From contig DHER01000134.1 of the NCBI GenBank assembly GCA_002399975.1, positions 1 to 64,000 of the forward strand: a DNA stretch of 64,000 nucleotides, read 5' to 3'. Origin of the DNA: Firmicutes bacterium UBA4845 (lineage in GTDB: Bacteria > Bacillota > Clostridia > Tissierellales > Sedimentibacteraceae). Within the stretch, counting starts at the first letter, position 1, and the number at the start of each line of letters is the position of its first letter. The position numbers and the translations under genes were made by a program. Below are positions 53,414 to 63,117 of this stretch, piece by piece. The notes beneath the pieces are model-generated. The model saw only the letters and a list, made by a program, of their open reading frames with translations. It had not been told where the DNA came from and ran no database searches.

Positions 53414-54841
53414 TCAAATAATGCTGATTAATTCATTTTCATGCAATACTTCTTTTTCCATGAGGAGAGCTGCTATCTTTTCTACTTTTCCCTTGTTGCT
53501 GACAATAATCTTAACCACTTCTTCATAAATCTGAGCAGCAAGTTTCTTTACTGATTTTTCAGCAGAAGCAAGTGGTATATTAAGTTTTTCAGATAGTACT
53601 CCAAGATTTATAAATGCCGAATCGTCATCCATTCCGTATTTTGCTACATAATCAACTGCAAGTGCTGTTGCTTTCTCTATATCATTTTGTGCACCTATGG
53701 TGATATTATCCCTTCCAAAAAATATTTCTTCCGAAGCTCGTCCTGCCATTAAAACTGCAAGTTGATTTCTTATCCGATTTTTAGTAACCACTTCAGTACT
53801 GCCAGGTGTACTCAGCGTGTATCCTCCCGCTCCTTTGCTTGTTGGAATAATAGATACTCTTATGATTTTATTGTCAGGCATAAGATATTTTGATACAAAG
53901 GCATGTCCTGCTTCGTGATAAGATGTAACGGTTTTTTGTATGCTGTTATCAGGACGGCTCTTTTCTTCTGTTCCTGCTAAAACTTCAAGATACGCCTTTT
54001 TAATATGTTCTTCATTTATTTCTTCAGAAGACTCTCTAACCGCACAAAGAGCCGATTCGTTGATTAAGTTCTCAATCATTGCTCCGCTGAAATAAACGGT
54101 CATGTCAGCTATACTGTCTAAATCGATATCCGGTTTTGCCCTCTTTTTTGAAAGATATAGTTTTAATATATCCTTTCTTGCATTTCTGTCCGGAAGCATA
54201 ACTTCTATTTGCCGATCAAATCTTCCAGGCCTTAATAAGGCGGGATCCAGTATGTCAATTCTATTTGTAGCAGCCACTACAACTGTACCCGATTCGTCAG
54301 CAAAACCTGACATTTCGGTAAGCAGTGCATTCAAAGTCCTGTCGCCTTCGTCACTTCCTCTTAAATTTCCGTTCATTCTCTTTTTCCCTATGGCATCTAT
54401 TTCGTCTATGAAAATCACGCTTTTCCCTGATTTCCTGGCCTTCTTGAAAAGATTACGTATTCTTCCAGCACCTAAGCCTGCATAAACCTGTACAAAATCA
54501 GAACCTGATACCGCATAAAAGGGTACACCCGCTTCTCCTGCCAAAGCTCTTGCCATGAGTGTCTTGCCGGTTCCAGGCACTCCGTATAAAAGAATACCCT
54601 TAGGCATTCTGATATTAAATCTGTTGTATTTTTCCGGATTTTTAATAAAATCAACTATTTCCTTAAGCTTTTTCTTAGTTTCGTAGTTTCCCGCCACATC
54701 ATCAAATTTCATGCTTGATGAGCTGGAATATTCAATTTCATTTAAACTGTTTATTTCCTTTTGAGCAGACCTTTTGTTCCTAAAAATATAAACAATAAAA
54801 ACCAGAACACCAATTACTGCCAATATTTGATATGTCTCCAT
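53414..54841 (-). CDS. Short FtsH-like AAA+ zinc metalloprotease
   Basis: The 475-aa protein has one N-terminal transmembrane helix (ILAVIGVLVFIVYIF), then the FtsH AAA+ module (FDDVAGNYETKKKL, GVPGTGKT, FIDEIDAIG, second region of homology RPGRFDRQ) and the protease site HEAGH. The usual ~80-residue extracellular loop and second helix of FtsH are absent, so it is about 130-170 residues shorter than housekeeping FtsH. It may be a specialised, possibly sporulation-linked, membrane protease. ATG 54841 follows AGGGGCG. Confidence 0.87.
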   Translation of the reverse strand: METYQILAVIGVLVFIVYIFRNKRSAQKEINSLNEIEYSSSSSMKFDDVAGNYETKKKLKEIVDFIKNPEKYNRFNIRMPKGILLYGVPGTGKTLMARALAGEAGVPFYAVSGSDFVQVYAGLGAGRIRNLFKKARKSGKSVIFIDEIDAIGKKRMNGNLRGSDEGDRTLNALLTEMSGFADESGTVVVAATNRIDILDPALLRPGRFDRQIEVMLPDRNARKDILKLYLSKKRAKPDIDLDSIADMTVYFSGAMIENLINESALCAVRESSEEINEEHIKKAYLEVLAGTEEKSRPDNSIQKTVTSYHEAGHAFVSKYLMPDNKIIRVSIIPTSKGAGGYTLSTPGSTEVVTKNRIRNQLAVLMAGRASEEIFFGRDNITIGAQNDIEKATALAVDYVAKYGMDDDSAFINLGVLSEKLNIPLASAEKSVKKLAAQIYEEVVKIIVSNKGKVEKIAALLMEKEVLHENELISII

Positions 54842-54957
54842 TACATACGCCCCTAATAAGATTGATATGTTAAATATACAAATCAATCGAACATTTATTT
54901 TACATTCATTGTAGCACAGGCATATTCAATTAGATATATTTAATTTATTGTTTTATT

Positions 54958-55440
54958 TCATTGTTTTTCCTTGTTTTCCAAGAGGCAAGCCGCTTGAGCA
55001 GCTATGCCCTCACCTTTTCCTTCAAAACCGAGATGCTCTGTTGTCGTTGCTTTTATATTTATGTTTGATACATTAGTTTCCAGATCGCAGGACAAATTTT
55101 TCTTCATTTTTTCAATATAAGGGCTCATTTTTGGATTCTGCGCAATTATTACAGAATCCAAATTAACAAGCTTGTATCGTTTACTTTTCATTAATTTTAC
55201 TACTATTCCTAAAAGAAACCTGCTGTCGGCATCCTTGTACCTTATGTCATTGTCGGGAAACATCGCCCCTATATCCCCTAAGCCCATGGCCCCCAGTAAG
55301 CTATCCATAACCGCATGTATTAAAACATCAGCGTCTGAGTGACCACAAAGGCCCTCTGCATAAGGTACTTGAACTCCCCCAATCACTAATTTCCTATTCT
55401 TTGCAAATGCATGAACGTCATAACCTATACCTATTCTCAT
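54958..55440 (-). CDS. ispF: 2-C-methyl-D-erythritol 2,4-cyclodiphosphate synthase
   Basis: The 160-aa enzyme has the zinc and catalytic motifs GYDVHAF, LCGHSDADVLIHAVMD and ATTEHLGFEGKGEGIA at the usual places. It acts in the MEP isoprenoid pathway, releasing CMP and forming the cyclic diphosphate. It directly follows ispD, nine bases apart. Confidence 0.96.
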   Translation of the reverse strand: MRIGIGYDVHAFAKNRKLVIGGVQVPYAEGLCGHSDADVLIHAVMDSLLGAMGLGDIGAMFPDNDIRYKDADSRFLLGIVVKLMKSKRYKLVNLDSVIIAQNPKMSPYIEKMKKNLSCDLETNVSNINIKATTTEHLGFEGKGEGIAAQAACLLENKEKQ

Positions 55441-55449
55441 AATATTACC

Positions 55450-56142
55450 TCAATAAGTGCTTAAAAAAATTTCTGCAATTTTTAAATCAAAAGGTGTTGT
55501 AATTTTAATATTTTTTCTCAGGCCATCAACAGTTACCACCCGATGCCCATAGTATTCAATTATAGAAGCATCATCTGTAAATGATGAACCATCTGCTACG
55601 GCTTTTTCATAGCAATCTTTTATAAGGGCATAATCGAATGCCTGAGGGGTTTGTACAGCTTTTAACAGTTTTCTGTTCAATGTATTTTTTACAATCTTGT
55701 CCTCGGACACTTCTTTAATAGTGTCGACTACATCAATAACAGGGATACACGCCCCGTAATTATATGCCCCTTCAACACAACTTGAAATTAAATTGTACGA
55801 TATAAGAGGCCTTACTCCATCATGTATCAGTATTATGCCGCAGCGGGTATTTACAGCCTTTATGCCCTTAAACACCGATTCAGTGCGGGAACTGCCCCCT
55901 ATCACAACTTCTGTTATTTTACTGTATTTTGAAGCAATCTTATCTTTTACATACTCCAAATCATACTTTCCTATAACGGGGACTATTTCATCAACCTCAT
56001 TACTTTTCTCAAATTTATACAGCGTAGTGTCGAGTATGGTATTGCCTGCTACAGTCATATATTGTTTTGGGATTTCAGAACCCATCCTCAAGCCCTTGCC
56101 TGCCGCAGCAATTACAGCAGAAACATATTTATCCTTAAACAT
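55450..56142 (-). CDS. ispD: 2-C-methyl-D-erythritol 4-phosphate cytidylyltransferase
   Basis: The 230-aa protein has the nucleotide-binding AAAGKGLRMGSEIPKQY and later LIHDGVRPLI, AVQTPQAF and TDDASIIEYYG. It transfers CMP to methylerythritol phosphate. AAGGGAG precedes the ATG, and ispF follows, so two consecutive MEP pathway steps share one transcript. Confidence 0.96.
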   Translation of the reverse strand: MFKDKYVSAVIAAAGKGLRMGSEIPKQYMTVAGNTILDTTLYKFEKSNEVDEIVPVIGKYDLEYVKDKIASKYSKITEVVIGGSSRTESVFKGIKAVNTRCGIILIHDGVRPLISYNLISSCVEGAYNYGACIPVIDVVDTIKEVSEDKIVKNTLNRKLLKAVQTPQAFDYALIKDCYEKAVADGSSFTDDASIIEYYGHRVVTVDGLRKNIKITTPFDLKIAEIFLSTY

Positions 56143-56153
56143 TTATGCTCCCT

Positions 56154-57152
56154 TCAATAAAGTAAGTCTTCATTTATCTTTGTGTAAAATATTTTTTTAA
56201 CATGATCAAAATCCCTGGTCTGCGCCATTATCCACATTAATTTTGTGATGGCAGCCTCTACAGTCATATCATAGGCTTGAAGCACATTGTATTTTTTTAA
56301 AGCTCTGGATCCCACCTCATAAATATCCATATCACTTCCCTCTAACATTACCTGTGTTGCAATTACAATAATTTTTCCCTTTTCGGTCAGTGCGCCTAAT
56401 TTCTCCATGAAGTTTCTTTTATCCTGAAACGGAAGTCCTCCGGTGCCATAGCTTTCGATTACAACACCTTCGTATTTTCCCCCGATATAGTCAAGTACAT
56501 CCGGTTCCATTCCCGGTGCAAGCTTTAAAAGGAATATAGAGGGATATATATTCCTAAAAAACTTAACAGTTTCCGATGATTTTTCATTTCTGATATATTT
56601 TGTAATCCTGTTGTCGTCGATTATTGCAGCTACAGGAAAATTTATGGATTCAAAAGCGCTGTAGCTTTTGGATTTTATTTTTCTTGCCCTTGTCCCTACT
56701 ATTGCCTTCCCGTCAAAAACCAGGTACACCCCGGCCACATCCTTTTCCGCTGCAAAGCGAAAACTATCCAGCAGATTTTTCTTTGCATCTGTTATGGATG
56801 CATCAATAGGTTTTTGGGCCCCTGTTATAATTACTGGCTTACTGGAATTTTGAATCAGGTACGAAAGAGCGGCGGATGTATAGGACATGGTATCTGTTCC
56901 ATGAGATATGACAAATCCGTCATACTTATCATAATTTTTTTCTATTATCTCTGCCATCAACCCCCAATATTCCGGTTGAATATTTGTACTGTCAATATTT
57001 ATAGGCTGCATTGCATCCACGTTGCAAAAATTCTTTATTTCCGGTACATATGCAAGTAGTTCTTCTGGGGTTATCTGAGGTACCAACCCGTCTTCAGTCT
57101 TTTTAGAAGCAATAGTGCCGCCTGTAGCGATAAACAGCATATTCTTTTTCAT
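56154..57152 (-). CDS. ansA: Type I L-asparaginase
   Basis: The 332-aa enzyme has the nucleophile motif FIATGGTIASKKTEDGL and the second active-site segment FVISHGTDTMSYTSAALSY. No signal peptide is present, so it is the cytoplasmic type. It hydrolyses asparagine to aspartate and ammonia. ATG 57152 follows TTAGGAGG; a longer frame to 57218 overlaps the RluA gene. Confidence 0.92.
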   Translation of the reverse strand: MKKNMLFIATGGTIASKKTEDGLVPQITPEELLAYVPEIKNFCNVDAMQPINIDSTNIQPEYWGLMAEIIEKNYDKYDGFVISHGTDTMSYTSAALSYLIQNSSKPVIITGAQKPIDASITDAKKNLLDSFRFAAEKDVAGVYLVFDGKAIVGTRARKIKSKSYSAFESINFPVAAIIDDNRITKYIRNEKSSETVKFFRNIYPSIFLLKLAPGMEPDVLDYIGGKYEGVVIESYGTGGLPFQDKRNFMEKLGALTEKGKIIVIATQVMLEGSDMDIYEVGSRALKKYNVLQAYDMTVEAAITKLMWIMAQTRDFDHVKKIFYTKINEDLLY

Positions 57153-57169
57153 TTTTCCTCCTAATAACA

Positions 57170-58054
57170 TTAAAACCGTCCCTCTATTACTCTTCTCATA
57201 TCTTTGGGCATAGGGCATGTAATTTCTATTCTTTTGCCTGTTACCGGCTGCATAAATTTCATCTCACAGCAGTGCAGCGCCTGCCTTTTTATTAAATAAT
57301 TCTCACTGCCATATAGAGTATCGCCTAAAACCGGATGCCCTATATGCTTCATATGTACTCTTATCTGATGAGATCTTCCTGTTTCAAGCCTGAGTTTTAA
57401 AAGTGTCATATTACCTAATCTCTTTTCCACAGTGTAATGAGTAATACATTCCTTACCTGAAGGATGCACAACTCTTACTATGTCCTGAGGATTTAGCCTT
57501 AAAATAGGCTCATTTATAACTCCGCTTTCTGTTTTTAAATCACCTTCAACTATTGCATAATAATATTTATCCACTATGTCGGATTTCATCTGTTTTGACA
57601 AGTTATTGTGAGCATACGGATTTTTAGCTATTATTAAAATTCCCGAAGTATTCATATCGAGCCGGTTGACAAACCTTACCTTTCTTTTGATGCCATTTTG
57701 CTTAAAATAATAAACAACTCTGTTGGCAACAGTATTATTCTGATGAGACATGGTAGGATGAACAACAATGTACGGCGATTTATTTACCACAAGCAAATCA
57801 TTATCCTCATAAAGAATATCTATGGGAATATTAGATGCTTCGTATCGATTTTCATCCTCGTCAAATTCAACAGATAATATATCACCTTTAAAGGTACTTT
57901 TGTTAAGGCTGGTAACTGCCCCGTTTAAAAATAATTTATTATTCATATCTAATTTTTTAGACAAGCGCCTGGAAAAATTTAAGTTTTCCATCATTACGCT
58001 CTTTACAGTTTTATTATTTTCCTGTATTGTATAATTAAGAGTATTGTTGTTCAT
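57170..58054 (-). CDS. RluA-family rRNA pseudouridine synthase
   Basis: The 294-aa protein contains the catalytic VNRLDMNTSGILIIAKN block and TGRSHQIRVHMKHIGHPVLGD, with an S4-like N terminus. It isomerises uridines in rRNA or tRNA; the exact site is not assignable. GGGAGTC precedes the ATG. It is divergent from nadK. Confidence 0.93.
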   Translation of the reverse strand: MNNNTLNYTIQENNKTVKSVMMENLNFSRRLSKKLDMNNKLFLNGAVTSLNKSTFKGDILSVEFDEDENRYEASNIPIDILYEDNDLLVVNKSPYIVVHPTMSHQNNTVANRVVYYFKQNGIKRKVRFVNRLDMNTSGILIIAKNPYAHNNLSKQMKSDIVDKYYYAIVEGDLKTESGVINEPILRLNPQDIVRVVHPSGKECITHYTVEKRLGNMTLLKLRLETGRSHQIRVHMKHIGHPVLGDTLYGSENYLIKRQALHCCEMKFMQPVTGKRIEITCPMPKDMRRVIEGRF

Positions 58055-58124
58055 TAATAGACTCCCGAAAATTTATTATATTAAATATAATATAAATTAC
58101 ATCTAATGTAAAGAGGATAAAATT

Positions 58125-58928
58125 ATGAAAAATAAAGTAATAAATATAGCTGCCAACTACGATAATTACACACTTGAGATAAAAAAACGGCTAATAAGTA
58201 TCTTAAAAAAATACGGTTATGATTATTATGACGGATTCAGCAAAGAAGGAGAACTGAACATTGCAATAGGCGGAGATGGAGCCTTTTTAAGGAGTGTAAG
58301 AGAAAGCAATTTTTCAAGCATACCATTCGTAGGCATAAATACCGGAACCCTGGGCTTTTATCCTGAAATAACAGCAGATAATTTAGAAGGTTTTGTATCT
58401 GATTATACAGCAGGCAATTACACAATAAATACAATAAATTTAATTGAAAGCGAAATATTTGCGTTAAATTACTCCAGAAAAATATATGCGGTCAATGACT
58501 TTATCCTTAAAAGGAAAGATATGAAAACAATCCATATGGACGTTTACATAGCTTCAAACCACCTGGAAAAAATAAGCGGTGACGGTATTATCATATCATC
58601 ACCCATGGGAAGCTCGGCCTATAACAAATCCGCAGGCGGCAGCCTTGTATATCCTTCGTTGAAAACGCTGCAGATAACACCTCTGTCCCCTATAATATCA
58701 AATGCATACAGATGCCTGGACTGCAGCATAATAGTCCCGCCTGAATTTGAAATAGCGGTCTATCCGGAAAGAAAAGAAGACTACCACATTGCTCTACTGG
58801 CAGACGGTGAAGATGCCAGTTATGAAGAATTGGAATATGTACACTTCAGAACATCAAAAAAGTTTATTAAAAGGCTCTCCACAGGATCCTTCAATTATTG
58901 GAATGTAATAAAAGACAAATTTTTATAA
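58125..58928 (+). CDS. nadK: NAD kinase
   Basis: The 267-aa enzyme has the NAD kinase signature GGDGAFLRSVRE and FVGINTGTLGFYPE, then SGDGIIISSPMGSSAYNKSAGG. It phosphorylates NAD to NADP. Length is normal. AGAGGAT precedes the ATG. It converges on the histidine kinase with seven bases between them and no visible terminator. Confidence 0.94.
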   Translation: MKNKVINIAANYDNYTLEIKKRLISILKKYGYDYYDGFSKEGELNIAIGGDGAFLRSVRESNFSSIPFVGINTGTLGFYPEITADNLEGFVSDYTAGNYTINTINLIESEIFALNYSRKIYAVNDFILKRKDMKTIHMDVYIASNHLEKISGDGIIISSPMGSSAYNKSAGGSLVYPSLKTLQITPLSPIISNAYRCLDCSIIVPPEFEIAVYPERKEDYHIALLADGEDASYEELEYVHFRTSKKFIKRLSTGSFNYWNVIKDKFL

Positions 58929-58935
58929 AATTAGG

Positions 58936-60213
58936 TTATGGCATTTTTACGGTAAATTTCGTTCCAACATTTATTGTACTTTCCACTGTCAATGTAAATT
59001 TATGAACATCGGCTATCCATTTGGCAATACTAAGTCCAAGACCGGTACCTCCCTCTCTGTGCCTTGCCTTGTCAGCTCTGTAAAAGCGGTCAAATATTCT
59101 ATCTAAATCTTTTTTTGCAATACCGATCCCGGTATCCTCCACAGTGAATATTTTCTTTTTATTTTTATCAGCAAATAAGTTGACTGTAACACTTCCTTTT
59201 TCGGTATATTTAACTGCATTGTCCACCAATATAACAATCAATCTCCTTATCTTGTCGTAATCAGCTTTTATTTTAAAGCCGTCTTCTATGTTCATATGGA
59301 AATCAATACCCTTCTTTTCAGCTATAGCCTCCATATTCTGACATACATTTTCTACAACCTCAGATAATGAAAATTCCGAAATATCCAGTTTTTCCTCATT
59401 TGCATCCGCCTTTGCCAATATTAGAAGCTGGTCAATCAATTTAGCCATAACTCTTGTTTCCGAGTATGCGTTGTCAAGCCAAACACCATTATCTGCAACA
59501 GCACCCTGATCATCACTCATCACAACATCCAGGTTTGTCTGAATAACTGTCAAAGGAGTTCTCAATTCATGAGACGCATCCGCCACAAATTCCTTCTGCC
59601 TTATCCATGTTTCCCTTACCGGCTTCAATGACTTTCCGGTAAAAATAAAGCTGATTACAAGCAGTATGGCAGTACCGCTGAATCCGGTAATACGCAGTAC
59701 AGTACTCAAAAACGACCACATTATTTCTTCATTGATCATATTTTGATAAACCTGGACAACGCTTTGGCCGTTAACATCATCAAAATACCTTGTATAAATT
59801 CTATAATTCAATCGGCCCACTTTTTTTACAACATATGAATCTTCCTGTTTTTCAAGGGATTTTTCTGCCAATGGTTTAATTTCATCTGCAATTTCAGCAT
59901 TATCTTCTTCGGCGTAAATTTTGTCCATATTACCGTTATATATAATATGACTCGCATCAAGCTTTTGCGTACCTATAATGGTCATACTGGGTCCCATATT
60001 TTGGAGATAGGTATTTGGCCCTATTCTAAAGTCAAATCGCATGGAGTTTCTATACGCATATATTCTCAAAGCTTCTGAGCGCATTAGTTCCTTACTGCCG
60101 TCTTCAAACACTATACGAGTAAAATTGTATATTCCTGCAGAAATAAATGCCATAAATAAAACAAGCACAATGCCCATATATACAGTCAATTTAAAATGAA
60201 GCTTCCTAAACAT
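58936..60213 (-). CDS. Sensor histidine kinase
   Basis: The 425-aa kinase has two membrane helices (about residues 9-32 and 175-200) around a ~140-residue sensory domain. These are followed by the phosphoacceptor motif FVADASHELRTPLTVI and the ATPase boxes VILVDNAVKYTEKG and VEDTGIGIAKKDLDRIFDRFYR. It would autophosphorylate on an external signal and pass phosphate to the regulator upstream. GGAG precedes the ATG one base after the regulator's stop. Confidence 0.92.
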   Translation of the reverse strand: MFRKLHFKLTVYMGIVLVLFMAFISAGIYNFTRIVFEDGSKELMRSEALRIYAYRNSMRFDFRIGPNTYLQNMGPSMTIIGTQKLDASHIIYNGNMDKIYAEEDNAEIADEIKPLAEKSLEKQEDSYVVKKVGRLNYRIYTRYFDDVNGQSVVQVYQNMINEEIMWSFLSTVLRITGFSGTAILLVISFIFTGKSLKPVRETWIRQKEFVADASHELRTPLTVIQTNLDVVMSDDQGAVADNGVWLDNAYSETRVMAKLIDQLLILAKADANEEKLDISEFSLSEVVENVCQNMEAIAEKKGIDFHMNIEDGFKIKADYDKIRRLIVILVDNAVKYTEKGSVTVNLFADKNKKKIFTVEDTGIGIAKKDLDRIFDRFYRADKARHREGGTGLGLSIAKWIADVHKFTLTVESTINVGTKFTVKMP

Positions 60214-60214
60214 G

Positions 60215-60883
60215 TTATTTCTCCTTAAGCATATACCCTACACCGCGTACAGTCTCAATTTTTGCATTTGTATTCTCTAGTCTCTTTCTTAAATGATGAA
60301 CATATATTTCAATGTTGCTTTCAAGAATATCCGCTTCAAGTCCCCAAATTCTATCTATAATCTGCTCTCTTGTAAAAACCTGCCTTGGCTTTTTAATGAA
60401 CATTTCCATAAGCATTGCTTCTTTCAAAGGTATCTTACTTTCTTTGCCGTTCACATACAGCATATAATTTTTAACATCATATTTTATATCTTCAAATTCA
60501 TATACTTCGCCAACATATTCGGTGTTCTTTCTTCTTGCCAAAGCTTTCACCCTTGCAATCAGCTCTTTTGTAGCAAATGGTTTTACCAGGTAATCATCAG
60601 CGCCGTTATCAAGCCCAAATACCCTGTCGTCAATAGTATCCTTAGCTGTAAGCATTATGACAGGAGTTGTTATTCCATTTTTTCTGATTGTTTTTAATAT
60701 TTGGATGCCGTCTACCTCCGGAAGCATTATATCAAGTACAATTACATCATATATATCCTTTTCTGAGAGGATAAGACCTTCCTCTCCGTCATTTGCAATA
60801 TCAACATCGATTTTTTGTTTAGAAAACAAATAACTGAGAGCCTGTGTGATTTTAACTTCATCCTCAACAATTAATATCCTCAA
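60215..60883 (-). CDS. OmpR-family response regulator
   Basis: The 222-aa protein has the receiver domain (LIVEDEVKI, YDVIVLDIMLPEVDG with the phosphoacceptor Asp, VIMLTAKD) and an OmpR-type winged helix (REQIIDRIWG, IYVHHLRKRLE, VRGVGYML). It pairs with the kinase that follows. Its target genes are not apparent. The start is TTG at 60883 after GGAGG. Confidence 0.93.
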   Translation of the reverse strand: MRILIVEDEVKITQALSYLFSKQKIDVDIANDGEEGLILSEKDIYDVIVLDIMLPEVDGIQILKTIRKNGITTPVIMLTAKDTIDDRVFGLDNGADDYLVKPFATKELIARVKALARRKNTEYVGEVYEFEDIKYDVKNYMLYVNGKESKIPLKEAMLMEMFIKKPRQVFTREQIIDRIWGLEADILESNIEIYVHHLRKRLENTNAKIETVRGVGYMLKEK

Positions 60884-61102
60884 AGCTATTCCTCCAGTTA
60901 ACTTTCTGCCAATAGCGCAGAAGATTTAGATATCTGTTAATTTAAATATATTGCATAAATCTTAAATTAATATTAACATTCATATGAATTAAAACAAATA
61001 TTTCATTTATTATATATCATTGTCAACCTTTCAGCAAATTATAATTAAAAAATGTTTGTCAATTAAATAACTATTATAGACATTTAAAATATATTATGAT
61101 AT

Positions 61103-61123
61103 TATAATGTTAATGGTCTGACC
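61103..61123 (+). promoter_or_regulatory. Promoter and FadR-type operator of ldh
   Basis: A -10 TATAAT (61103-61108) is followed at the likely start site by TGGTCTGACC (61114-61123), close to the TGGT-N3-ACCA operators of FadR-family lactate and pyruvate regulators. The convergent regulator at 62219 is a candidate binder. No good -35 is seen. Confidence 0.5.
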
Positions 61124-61182
61124 TCCAAACCAAGAGGCCGTTAAATAATTAAATAAATAAAATATATAGGAGGACTATTATA

Positions 61183-62157
61183 ATGAATAGAAATAACGGA
61201 TGTACCAAAATTTCAATAATAGGTGCAGGATCAGTAGGTGCAACTACGGCTTACGCATTGACTTTATCAGGATTAGCAAATGAATTAGTGCTGGTGGATA
61301 TGAACAAGGAAAAAGCGGAAGGAGAAGCTTTGGATTTAAATCACGGAGCTGCTTTCATAGATCCAGTGAAAATTAAAGCGGGAGATTACTGTGATACGAA
61401 AGATTCCGATATAGTGATTGTTACTGCAGGAGTTGCGCAAAAACCCGGGGAAACCAGAATTGAACTTGTAAATAAAAACATAAAAATATTTGAATCAATA
61501 ATTCCGGAAGCAGCTAAATACAGCCCGGAAAGCATTTTATTAATAGTATCAAACCCTGTGGATATTTTAAGTTGTAAGGCTTATGAGTTGTCAGGCTTCC
61601 CAAAAGAAAGGGTAATAGGCTCAGGGACTGTTTTAGATAGTTCCAGGTTAAAATATGAAATAAGCAAAAGGTTAAATACAGACCCGAGGGACGTACAGAC
61701 ATATATTATGGGTGAGCATGGAGATACAGAATTTCCGGTATGGAGCTTAACTAATATTCAAGGTATTAAATTAGAGGAATATGCAAAAAACCAAAACTAT
61801 AAATTTGATGACAAGATTAAATCAAAAATTCACAAAAATGTAATAAACGCAGCCTATGAAGTAATAAACAAAAAAGGGGCAACAAATTACGCAATAGCTT
61901 CAGCTGTTAACCGTATAGTCAAGGCAATTTTAGGAAATGAAAAATCTGTATTGCCTATATCCACATTGTTAGATGGTTATTATGGAATAAACGATATATA
62001 CTTGAGTGTTCCCACCATTGTAGGAAGAAACGGTTCTGAAAAAACTTTGAAGGTTTTATTGCAGGAAAATGAAATAAAGGAATTAAAAGTCTCCGCAAAT
62101 ACGTTAAAAAAAGTTTTGGAAGATTCATTACCGAAAGATACAAGAAAAATAGTTTAA
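61183..62157 (+). CDS. ldh: L-lactate dehydrogenase
   Basis: The 324-aa enzyme has GAGSVGATTAYAL (NAD-binding), the substrate-binding Arg region QKPGETRIELVNKN, VSNPVDIL and the catalytic His motif IMGEHGDTEF. The Q of AQKPGETR favours lactate over malate. It reduces pyruvate to L-lactate at the end of glycolysis. GGAGGACTATTATA precedes the ATG, and a terminator follows at 62162. Confidence 0.93.
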   Translation: MNRNNGCTKISIIGAGSVGATTAYALTLSGLANELVLVDMNKEKAEGEALDLNHGAAFIDPVKIKAGDYCDTKDSDIVIVTAGVAQKPGETRIELVNKNIKIFESIIPEAAKYSPESILLIVSNPVDILSCKAYELSGFPKERVIGSGTVLDSSRLKYEISKRLNTDPRDVQTYIMGEHGDTEFPVWSLTNIQGIKLEEYAKNQNYKFDDKIKSKIHKNVINAAYEVINKKGATNYAIASAVNRIVKAILGNEKSVLPISTLLDGYYGINDIYLSVPTIVGRNGSEKTLKVLLQENEIKELKVSANTLKKVLEDSLPKDTRKIV

Positions 62158-62161
62158 GTTA

Positions 62162-62196
62162 AAAAGGGCTATGGAAATGTTTATAGCCCTTTTCTG
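62162..62196 (+). terminator. Terminator of ldh
   Basis: AAAAGGGCTAT (62162-62172) and ATAGCCCTTTT (62183-62193) form an 11-bp stem followed by CTGTTCTGT. It also faces the convergent regulator gene, for which a T-run is present in the other direction. Confidence 0.78.
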
Positions 62197-62218
62197 TTCT
62201 GTATTTTATATTAAATTC

Positions 62219-62920
62219 TTATTTTATAGATTTTTCCATTTCACTATTAACATAATTTAAATGAATGGTCATTGCCTTTTCTGAAGCTGCTCTGTCCCTG
62301 TTTTCCAATGCATTGTATATATTTTTATGCTGTTTTTTTATTTTTTCTTTATGAACTTCTTTTGTAAGAATATTTTTCCTCGTATCTTGAATAGAGGATT
62401 CAATTAAGGAAGATATGGCATTTAAAATACTCTGCAGAAGAAAATTTTTACCAGCCTGTGTTATTTTATAATGAAACAATACATCCAAATCCACTAATTC
62501 ATCTTCATCATCGGTATTTTCAGCCTTTTCCAAAATTAGTTTCAATTCTTTTAATTCTTCATCCAAAATTCTGTCTGCTGCCAATACTACACTGCCCTTT
62601 TCTATAATTTCCCTTAATTCTAATATCTCTCTAGGGCTGCTTGCTTTAATTAAAAACATGGTGGAAAAAGGTTCAAACAAAATATCTTCAAAATTATCCT
62701 TAATAAAATTGCCGTCACCATGGCGAATTTCTATGAGACCCATTATTTCCAATTCTTTAAGGGCCTCTCTTACGGAAGATCGGCTAACTTTTAATTTTTC
62801 TGCCAGATGCCTTTCAGAAGGCAGCTTATCACCTTTCTTAAGAGCCCCTTTATATATCATATCCTTTATTTGTTCAATAACCTTTTCTGATATGGTCGTA
62901 TTTTTAATCGGTTTAAACAT
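62219..62920 (-). CDS. FadR/GntR-family transcriptional regulator
   Basis: The 233-aa protein has the GntR winged helix (VIEQIKDMIYKGALKKGDKLPSE, LKVSRSSVREAL) and an FCD-type helical C-terminal domain. Members bind organic acids and control lactate, pyruvate or fatty acid genes. It converges on ldh, which carries a TGGTCTGACC site, so it may be an LldR-like lactate regulator. ATG 62920 follows GGAAGG; the frame runs further upstream to 63070 without support. Confidence 0.88.
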   Translation of the reverse strand: MFKPIKNTTISEKVIEQIKDMIYKGALKKGDKLPSERHLAEKLKVSRSSVREALKELEIMGLIEIRHGDGNFIKDNFEDILFEPFSTMFLIKASSPREILELREIIEKGSVVLAADRILDEELKELKLILEKAENTDDEDELVDLDVLFHYKITQAGKNFLLQSILNAISSLIESSIQDTRKNILTKEVHKEKIKKQHKNIYNALENRDRAASEKAMTIHLNYVNSEMEKSIK

Positions 62921-63117
62921 AGTAGCATCCTTCCATAAAACCATAATAAACTTTATACTCAAAGCCAATAATAATATAATTCTATTGTACCAGTTTTTAT
63001 AGAATTTTACAATCGTAAAAATACTCCTTCTCATCGATAAATTTTCCGATATCAGCAACATTAGGCTCACTTGCGCAACTAATAATAGATACTCCTACTA
63101 TGTAGAAATTAAAGCTA

